A stretch of DNA of 5,934 nucleotides, from assembly GCA_019662005.1 (NCBI GenBank), contig JAIFWG010000064.1:1-5934 (forward strand), read 5' to 3'. Numbering within the stretch: the stretch's first letter is position 1; every line of letters begins with the position of its first letter. This DNA is from Candidatus Parcubacteria bacterium (GTDB lineage: Bacteria; Patescibacteriota; Minisyncoccia; 2-02-FULL-40-12; GWA2-44-9). Below the pieces are notes generated by a model, which worked only from the letters and a program-made list of their open reading frames with translations, was not told where the DNA came from and did no database searches. Shown piece after piece: positions 1-4,056 of the stretch. Both the position numbers and the translations under genes were made by a program.

Positions 1-177
1 CTTGCTAGGAAATTTCAAGGTATCATGGCTAATATCGCAGAGGAATTTTGCCTCCCCATCCCGTTTGGCTTTAGCCATAGCTTTATTTAAGATTTGGTCA
101 ATTTCTTTTTCCAAATCTTTCACCTTTCTCTCTTCTTCGGTAGTTAATTTGAGAAAAAGACTAGGAGTGATTGCCAT
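1..177 (-). CDS. Unrecognised protein, N-terminal 59 codons only
   Basis: An open frame starts at ATG 177-175 on the minus strand and runs off the left edge without a stop. The start is fixed well: in-frame TAA and TAG codons lie a short way upstream, and this is the first ATG after them. The visible part begins MAITPSLFLKLTTEEERKV, followed by a strongly charged stretch (residues about 13-43) rich in Lys and Glu that looks helical and possibly coiled-coil. No signal peptide or membrane segment is visible. I do not recognise a family. A good sigma70-type promoter lies immediately upstream, between the lepA stop and this ATG, which supports this strand rather than the overlapping plus-strand frame at 2-208. 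There is no clear Shine-Dalgarno sequence. Confidence that it is a gene is moderate; function is unknown. Confidence 0.6.
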   Translation of the reverse strand, partial: MAITPSLFLKLTTEEERKVKDLEKEIDQILNKAMAKAKRDGEAKFLCDISHDTLKFPSK

Positions 178-195
178 ATTGAGGAACTGCCCATC

Positions 196-223
196 AATAT
201 ACTATTAAAACCAGCGTTGTCAA
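196..223 (-). promoter_or_regulatory. Sigma70-like promoter downstream of lepA
   Basis: On the minus strand a perfect -35 TTGACA (223-218) is followed by a 16-nt spacer and a -10 TATATT (201-196, five of six consensus bases). The -35 begins at the very next base after the lepA TAA stop. A start of transcription about 7 nt past the -10 would give a leader of roughly 12 nt before the ATG at 177, so the downstream gene probably has its own promoter rather than depending on lepA readthrough. Seen directly in sequence; activity is inferred. Confidence 0.55.
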
Positions 224-1999
224 TTAGCGCTTGAGCATCTTTAAAAAGACGTCTTGAGGAAGATTAACTCGGCCGGTCTCTTTCATGCGCGCCTTGCCCT
301 CTTTTTGTTTCTTCCACAATTTCATGCGTCGAGTAATGTCTCCGCCATACATATGTTGAGTTACGTCTTTTCGTTTGGCACGAATAGATTCAGCAGCAAT
401 TACTTTGCCACCAATGGCAGCCTGAATAGAAATCTCGAACATTTGCGGCGGTATGATATCTTTTAATTTTGTAACCATCATCCGGCCTTCTTGGTAAGCT
501 TTCTCGCGAGGAATAATTCTTGAGAATGGTTCTACTAAATCTTTGGCAATTAAAATATCAAGACGAATTAGATCTCCTTTTTGCATTCCTTTTGGTTCGT
601 AACTCATTGAAGCATAGCCGGAAGAAACGCTTTTTAGTTTGTCATAAAAGTCGGTCACAATTTCTGACAAAGGCATATCGTATTTCAAGAGCGCAGTTTC
701 TTTGCCCAAAAATTCTGTATTGTGATAAACATTGCGATATGCGGCGACTAGTTCCATGATTGCTCCGACAAAAGAGTTAGGAACAATAATCTCCATGCTT
801 ACAATCGGTTCAGCAACAGATTCAATCTTTGAAGGGTCGGGCAACATCGCAGCCGAACGGATCAATTCATTTTGACCATTTTTTAAATCAACAGAATATT
901 CTACCGATGGAGTTGAGATAATTAGGTATCCAAATTCCCGGCGCAATCGTTCCGAAATAATCTCAACGTGGAGCATACCCAAAAATCCCAAACGAAATCC
1001 TCGGCCCAAACCTGCCGATGATTCAGGTTCAAAACTCAATGATGCATCGGTCAGTTTTAATTTTTGCAGAGCGTCTCGTAACGTATCGTATTCTTCAGCG
1101 TTTTCTGGGAAGAAACTCGCAAACACCATTGGCCGCGGTTCTTTGTATCCAGAAAGAGGCTGAAAGTTTTTATCTTCAAATAATTTAGGATTAGTAATCG
1201 TATCGCCAACCCTTAACTGACCAGGATCTTTAAAACCAGTAGCAATATATCCAATCTGACCATCTTCCAAAGAGTCTGCTTGAGTCAGAGTCGGTGAAAA
1301 GTAACCGGTTTCCAGAACTTCAAACTTAGCTCGCGTAGCAAAGGTTCCTACCGGACTGCCGCGTTTAAAGGAACCTCCAAAGACTCTCACAAAAGCAATT
1401 ACTCCTTTATAAGTATCAAAGGTTGAATCAAAAATAAGCGCTCTTGGAGTTTCGCCGCTTGATTGTGGCGGTGGAACTTTTTCAATTACGCGCTCGAGTA
1501 ATTCTTTTACGTTTTGTCCGCTCTTAGCCGAGATTTCTAAAATTTCCTGCGGTTCAACTCCAAGCAAGTACGAAATTTCTTCTTTAACTTCGGCGGTGCG
1601 AGCGTTAGGCAAATCAATTTTATTGATTGCGGGTATAATCACCAATTTTTGCTGTTGAGCCAAATGCAAGTTAGCAAGCGTTTGGGCTTGAACTCCCTTA
1701 GTAGCATCGACGAGCAAGATTGCCCCCTCAACGGCAGCTAGCGATCTTGAGACTTCGTATGAAAAGTCTACGTGGCCCGGAGTGTCAATTAAGTTCAAGT
1801 TGTACTCACCATAGTGCATTCTTACCGGCTGCAATTTTATTGTAATACCTCTTTCACGCTCAAGATCCATTTGATCTAAATACTGCGCCTGCATTTTTCT
1901 TTTTTCTACTGTTTGAGTCAATTCTAAAAGCCGGTCGGCGAGAGTCGACTTTCCGTGATCAATATGGGCGATAATTACAAAATTTCGGGTATTATTCAT
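224..1999 (-). CDS. lepA: Elongation factor 4 (LepA), ribosome-associated translational GTPase
   Basis: Complete 591-residue protein, ATG to TAA, close to the usual length of about 600. EF4 is a GTPase of the EF-G superfamily that binds the ribosome, remodels or back-translocates stalled complexes and has been linked to initiation and ribosome assembly. Visible motifs: P-loop AHIDHGKS at residues 11-18, switch I RGITIK at 50-55, DTPGH at 72-76 with the catalytic-type His, NKID at 126-129 and SAK at 157-159. The beta-barrel domain follows (about 185-280), then EF-G-like domains, then the EF4-specific C-terminal domain with YGGDITRR at 551-558 and a Lys/Arg-rich segment. The typical family opening, NTRNF just before the P-loop, fixes the start. 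No key residue is missing and there is no internal stop or shift. The gene begins 30 nt after the small upstream gene; its ribosome-binding region lies in a GC hairpin. Transcription is probably shared with the small gene. Confidence 0.98.
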   Translation of the reverse strand: MNNTRNFVIIAHIDHGKSTLADRLLELTQTVEKRKMQAQYLDQMDLERERGITIKLQPVRMHYGEYNLNLIDTPGHVDFSYEVSRSLAAVEGAILLVDATKGVQAQTLANLHLAQQQKLVIIPAINKIDLPNARTAEVKEEISYLLGVEPQEILEISAKSGQNVKELLERVIEKVPPPQSSGETPRALIFDSTFDTYKGVIAFVRVFGGSFKRGSPVGTFATRAKFEVLETGYFSPTLTQADSLEDGQIGYIATGFKDPGQLRVGDTITNPKLFEDKNFQPLSGYKEPRPMVFASFFPENAEEYDTLRDALQKLKLTDASLSFEPESSAGLGRGFRLGFLGMLHVEIISERLRREFGYLIISTPSVEYSVDLKNGQNELIRSAAMLPDPSKIESVAEPIVSMEIIVPNSFVGAIMELVAAYRNVYHNTEFLGKETALLKYDMPLSEIVTDFYDKLKSVSSGYASMSYEPKGMQKGDLIRLDILIAKDLVEPFSRIIPREKAYQEGRMMVTKLKDIIPPQMFEISIQAAIGGKVIAAESIRAKRKDVTQHMYGGDITRRMKLWKKQKEGKARMKETGRVNLPQDVFLKMLKR

Positions 2000-2006
2000 A
2001 AAAGGA

Positions 2007-2024
2007 CCCCGCCGAATGGCGGGG
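2007..2024 (-). promoter_or_regulatory. GC-rich hairpin covering the lepA ribosome-binding region
   Basis: On the minus strand CCCCGCC pairs perfectly with GGCGGGG (7 bp, all G:C) around a 4-nt loop ATTC. The 3' arm is followed by TCCTTTT and then directly by the lepA ATG at 1999. The only Shine-Dalgarno-like bases before lepA, GGGG, lie in the 3' arm, 7 nt from the start codon, so folding would hide them. The stem plus short T tract also resembles a weak intrinsic terminator for the upstream small gene. Either role, sequestration or attenuation, is inference; the stem itself is seen directly. Confidence 0.5.
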
Positions 2025-2029
2025 GCAGT

Positions 2030-2287
2030 TTAGCGGTCGTGGACAGGGATTTGAGATCCCTTTCTATCGTTCCGCTGATCGTTCTCATTCATTTCATCGA
2101 TGATACCTTGGCACTCACCCTTACAGTCATGCTTTAGATGGTGCTCCACGGCTATACGATCCTTCTTCTTCATCTTAAATTTGCCATAGACAAACTTATG
2201 TAAGACTGCGCGAGTTAAGTGGGCTCCCTCAAAAATATCGCTATCTACAGATTTCTCTGGAGATCTGCGTTGTTCAAAGCTGCTCAT
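2030..2287 (-). CDS. Small hypothetical protein with a His/Cys cluster
   Basis: An 85-residue frame from ATG 2287 to TAA, in the gap between murJ (32 nt upstream) and lepA (30 nt downstream), same strand. A weak GGA lies 8 nt before the ATG, and a good promoter-like element sits upstream at the murJ 3' end. The protein is soluble-looking and highly charged, with no signal peptide or membrane helix. Its central part (residues about 21-67) looks like a folded helical segment and holds HHLKHDCKGEC at 49-59, that is, His residues at 49, 50 and 53 and Cys at 55 and 59. This resembles, with altered spacing, the HLxxCxxC metal-binding pattern of zf-HC2 anti-sigma-type domains, so a small zinc-binding regulator is possible. 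The tail (68-85) is polar and probably disordered. I do not recognise a named family; the likeness to zf-HC2 is suggestive only. Confidence 0.6.
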   Translation of the reverse strand: MSSFEQRRSPEKSVDSDIFEGAHLTRAVLHKFVYGKFKMKKKDRIAVEHHLKHDCKGECQGIIDEMNENDQRNDRKGSQIPVHDR

Positions 2288-2319
2288 AGGTTAAATCCAT
2301 TAATGAACTTATTACCCTA

Positions 2320-3345
2320 TTATTGTAGCAAATTTGAAGATTTTGTAAACCTCTTAAAGAATATCCAGAGTAATAGGAAGTTTATATTACCCGCAACCGC
2401 AAAAGCGATTGCTAATCCTCTAACATCAGCGTGGAAGTGAAAGGTCATTAACCAAGCTAAACTTAGGTTGATAATTATAGAAAAAATAGAAACGGTAACC
2501 GGAATTTTAGTGTTGTGCATGGCATAAAAAGCACGAGACAGAATGGGAATCAAACTTTGAGCCACAACACCAAACATGAAGATCATTAATACCGACGCAG
2601 TCAGATCAATGCTTGTCCCGCGGAATAATCCCACCCCAAACAAAAGATTGATAGCCCAATGACTTAAGAATATTCCAGCCACCGCAAGCGGCGTAACAAT
2701 AAGCGCTGTGGTTCTTAACGCGGAATTTAATTTCTGTTCAAATTCTTTTTTTTCTTGGCTGGAAGCGTGCATGGAGAGTCTGGGAAACACTGCTGTTGCA
2801 GCAGCAACACCCACTACAGCGATTGGTACAAACTGCAAATTATTAGCGACGTTCAAAACAGCAATACTTCCCGCAGCCATCGTTGATGCAATTGCGTTTA
2901 CAACAACTGAATCAATGCTATATGCTCCCAAACCAATCGTTCTGGGAATCATTAGTTTAAAAATCTTTCTAAAGTTCTGATCAGCAAAATCAAAGATCAA
3001 TTTAAATTTAAATCCAGCCATCTTAGCCGCAATGGCCTGCAATATAAAATGCATAAGAGCACCAAGAACAACACCAAAGCCTAGGCCGAGCACTTCAGCA
3101 TGGCCGTGAGCTTTCATCCAAGGCACAAAATATAAAGCGCCCACGATAATTCCAGCATTGTATAGAACCGGGGCAATAGCATAAGCCCAGAAACGTTCCA
3201 ATGATTGTAAAATTGAACCAAAGATCGTACTTAAAGAAAATAATACTGGCGAGAGTAGCATTAATCTGGTTAAGGTAATTGCTAATTCCCTATCAGCGCC
3301 TAAAAATCCAGGAGCAATCAAAGAAACTACATGGCCAGCAAAAAA
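2320..3345 (-). CDS. murJ: MurJ/MviN-family lipid II flippase, C-terminal segment of a gene split by an in-frame stop
   Basis: This is the distal three quarters of the flippase, in exactly the same frame as the N-terminal segment and separated from it only by one TAG. The first possible start is TTG at 3321, but the reading from 3345 already matches the family: a short hydrophobic stretch and then APGF, the conserved motif after transmembrane helix 3. About nine further hydrophobic segments can be counted, giving about twelve for the whole protein, against fourteen in E. coli MurJ (511 residues); the joined frame is about 446 positions and ends soon after helix 12. The family segment that holds Arg270 and Glu273 in E. 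coli reads ANNLQFVP here, so both charged residues are absent. An independent start giving a working flippase without its first helices is unlikely. The family assignment is firm; lipid II as the actual substrate is inferred. Confidence 0.88.
   Translation of the reverse strand, partial: FFAGHVVSLIAPGFLGADRELAITLTRLMLLSPVLFSLSTIFGSILQSLERFWAYAIAPVLYNAGIIVGALYFVPWMKAHGHAEVLGLGFGVVLGALMHFILQAIAAKMAGFKFKLIFDFADQNFRKIFKLMIPRTIGLGAYSIDSVVVNAIASTMAAGSIAVLNVANNLQFVPIAVVGVAAATAVFPRLSMHASSQEKKEFEQKLNSALRTTALIVTPLAVAGIFLSHWAINLLFGVGLFRGTSIDLTASVLMIFMFGVVAQSLIPILSRAFYAMHNTKIPVTVSIFSIIINLSLAWLMTFHFHADVRGLAIAFAVAGNINFLLLWIFFKRFTKSSNLLQ
2322..2349 (-). promoter_or_regulatory. Extended -10 promoter inside the 3' end of murJ
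   Basis: The minus strand shows -35 TTTACA (2349-2344, five of six), a 16-nt spacer, and -10 TACAAT (2327-2322, five of six) preceded by an extended TG element (TGC at 2330-2328). The -10 overlaps the murJ TAA stop. Predicted transcription would begin near 2315, giving a leader of about 28 nt to the small gene at 2287 and possibly carrying lepA as the second gene. Placement right at the gene boundary makes a chance match less likely. Confidence 0.5.
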
Positions 3346-3348
3346 CTA
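3346..3348 (-). other. murJ: In-frame TAG interrupting murJ
   Basis: The codons around it read GCA GTA CTA TAG TTT TTT GCT, with homology on both sides and no change of frame. One base change would turn TAG into a residue suited to a membrane helix, such as Tyr (TAT or TAC), Leu (TTG) or Trp (TGG). The DUF4012 gene just upstream uses TAG as its natural terminator, at a normal gene boundary, which argues against general TAG reassignment. The whole locus would span 2320-3660. A nonsense mutation or base-call error is the simplest reading. Confidence 0.9.
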
Positions 3349-3660
3349 TAGTACTGCCGCAACCATAACAACGAGAACAAAAATAATTGATGCAAAATTT
3401 TGGGCAACACGCCAAGCGTTACGCTCATCTTTTTTGTATTCGCTAATAAAAACTGGAATAAAGGCCGATGACACCGCCCCGAGTACAAGCAAATTAAAAA
3501 CTAAATCTGGAAGCTTAAAGGCGCTATAATAAATATCCAACACGCGAGATGCGCCAAAATGCGAAGTTAAAATCCGGTCACGCAGCAAAGCCACAACATC
3601 AGCGATAAAACTAAAAGACCCGATCACCACGCTCGCTCTGAAAATCTTAGACTTAAACAT
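3346..3660 (-). CDS. murJ: MurJ/MviN-family lipid II flippase, N-terminal segment ending at a premature TAG
   Basis: MurJ is a membrane protein of the MOP superfamily that moves lipid-linked peptidoglycan precursors across the cytoplasmic membrane. This 104-residue frame begins at ATG 3660, 18 nt after the DUF4012 stop, and is the normal MurJ N-terminus: helix 1 (about 9-26), the LLRDRI loop (25-30), FGAS (35-38), the AFKLPDL motif (47-53), helix 2 ending AFIPVF, and helix 3 (about 88-104). Arg27 and Asp42 align by eye with E. coli Arg24 and Asp39, but the position of essential Arg52 is Phe55. The segment ends inside helix 3 at TAG 3348-3346, and homology continues directly beyond. No good Shine-Dalgarno site is present. 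Alone, 104 residues could not form a transporter, so the gene is either a pseudogene, read through, or wrongly sequenced at one base. Confidence 0.9.
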   Translation of the reverse strand: MFKSKIFRASVVIGSFSFIADVVALLRDRILTSHFGASRVLDIYYSAFKLPDLVFNLLVLGAVSSAFIPVFISEYKKDERNAWRVAQNFASIIFVLVVMVAAVL

Positions 3661-3667
3661 GAGGGTC

Positions 3668-3676
3668 AGTATACCA
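3668..3676 (-). promoter_or_regulatory. Possible extended -10 element giving a leaderless murJ transcript
   Basis: TGGTATACT on the minus strand (TG at 3676-3675, TATACT at 3673-3668) has the extended -10 form, lying in the 18-nt gap between the DUF4012 stop and the murJ ATG. The distance from the -10 to the ATG is 7 nt, so transcription would start at or one base before the start codon. No recognisable -35 was found. The element may be chance; co-transcription with the DUF4012 gene is equally possible. Confidence 0.3.
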
Positions 3677-3678
3677 CA

Positions 3679-4056
3679 CTACTTAAAGTTTACTTTTATG
3701 GGGAGATCATTGATAAAATCGCCTGTCCAAGAGAGGTTGTTGCCTGACTCGGTGAGAACTGGGAATGATTCAATTGGTTCGCGGTCCGTAGGTTTTTGCA
3801 TTGAAAACGTAAATGATTTTACCTCCAGGCCCGGCTGTTTTTGAACGTAGACTTGATAAGAAGAATCTAATTTTACTGGCACTCTGTATTGCATGGAAAT
3901 AGTTTTTGATTGGCCGGCATTTGTAATCATCCAGAAGCCAACTTCTGACTTTCCTGCTTCGCGATATGTAGTTACGCCTGTTACGTGATTGCTATTACCG
4001 CTGGTTTCAAATTTAGACAGATCTTCGTCACGAACAAATTTTTTATCGTATTGAAC
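3679..4056 (-). CDS. C-terminal segment of the DUF4012 protein, displaced by a frameshift
   Basis: This frame continues the DUF4012 protein after the 13-bp duplication and ends at TAG 3681-3679. Removing one repeat copy joins it to the upstream part with no gap: the codons for LVQYD run straight into KKFVRDED, giving 121 further residues. An ATG at 3930 could serve as a start for an 83-residue piece, but it lies in the middle of the homologous stretch (GFWMITNAG) and has no ribosome-binding site of note. The segment looks like beta-strand-rich extracytoplasmic sequence, with alternating hydrophobic residues and a YVQKQPGLEV stretch typical of the tail end of DUF4012 proteins. It contains no membrane anchor of its own, so if made separately it would stay in the cytoplasm. 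Best treated as the broken end of the upstream gene. Confidence 0.8.
   Translation of the reverse strand, partial: VQYDKKFVRDEDLSKFETSGNSNHVTGVTTYREAGKSEVGFWMITNAGQSKTISMQYRVPVKLDSSYQVYVQKQPGLEVKSFTFSMQKPTDREPIESFPVLTESGNNLSWTGDFINDLPIKVNFK

Noticed and set aside
183..195. Overlapping short frame starting at an ATG (195-193, minus strand) before the partial gene
   Set aside because: It would encode only about 15 residues in another frame, lacks a ribosome-binding site and begins about where the transcript is predicted to start.
2..208. Plus-strand open frame of 68 codons at the left edge
   Set aside because: It overlaps the minus-strand partial gene, which has a promoter, a start fixed by upstream stops and charged helical protein-like composition; the plus-strand product looks like a shadow.
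2316..2377. Inverted match CCTATTA / TAATAGG flanking the murJ 3' end
   Set aside because: Only 7 A+T-rich base pairs with about 48 nt between the arms; expected by chance, with no T tract after it.
2746..2753. Run of eight T (A8 on the coding strand) in murJ
   Set aside because: It encodes Lys-Lys in a polar loop, the frame is intact and such runs are expected in A-rich coding DNA.
2806..2821. Short inverted repeat (TGTTGC, AGCA, GCAACA) around here in murJ
   Set aside because: It falls in codons for an Ala-rich conserved helix (VGVAAATAVF), so the repeat is explained by GCT/GCA codon use rather than by an RNA element.
3319..3321. TTG as a genuine start for an independent C-terminal MurJ protein
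   Set aside because: Homology extends upstream of this codon right up to the TAG, there is no ribosome-binding site, and the product would lack the first three membrane helices.
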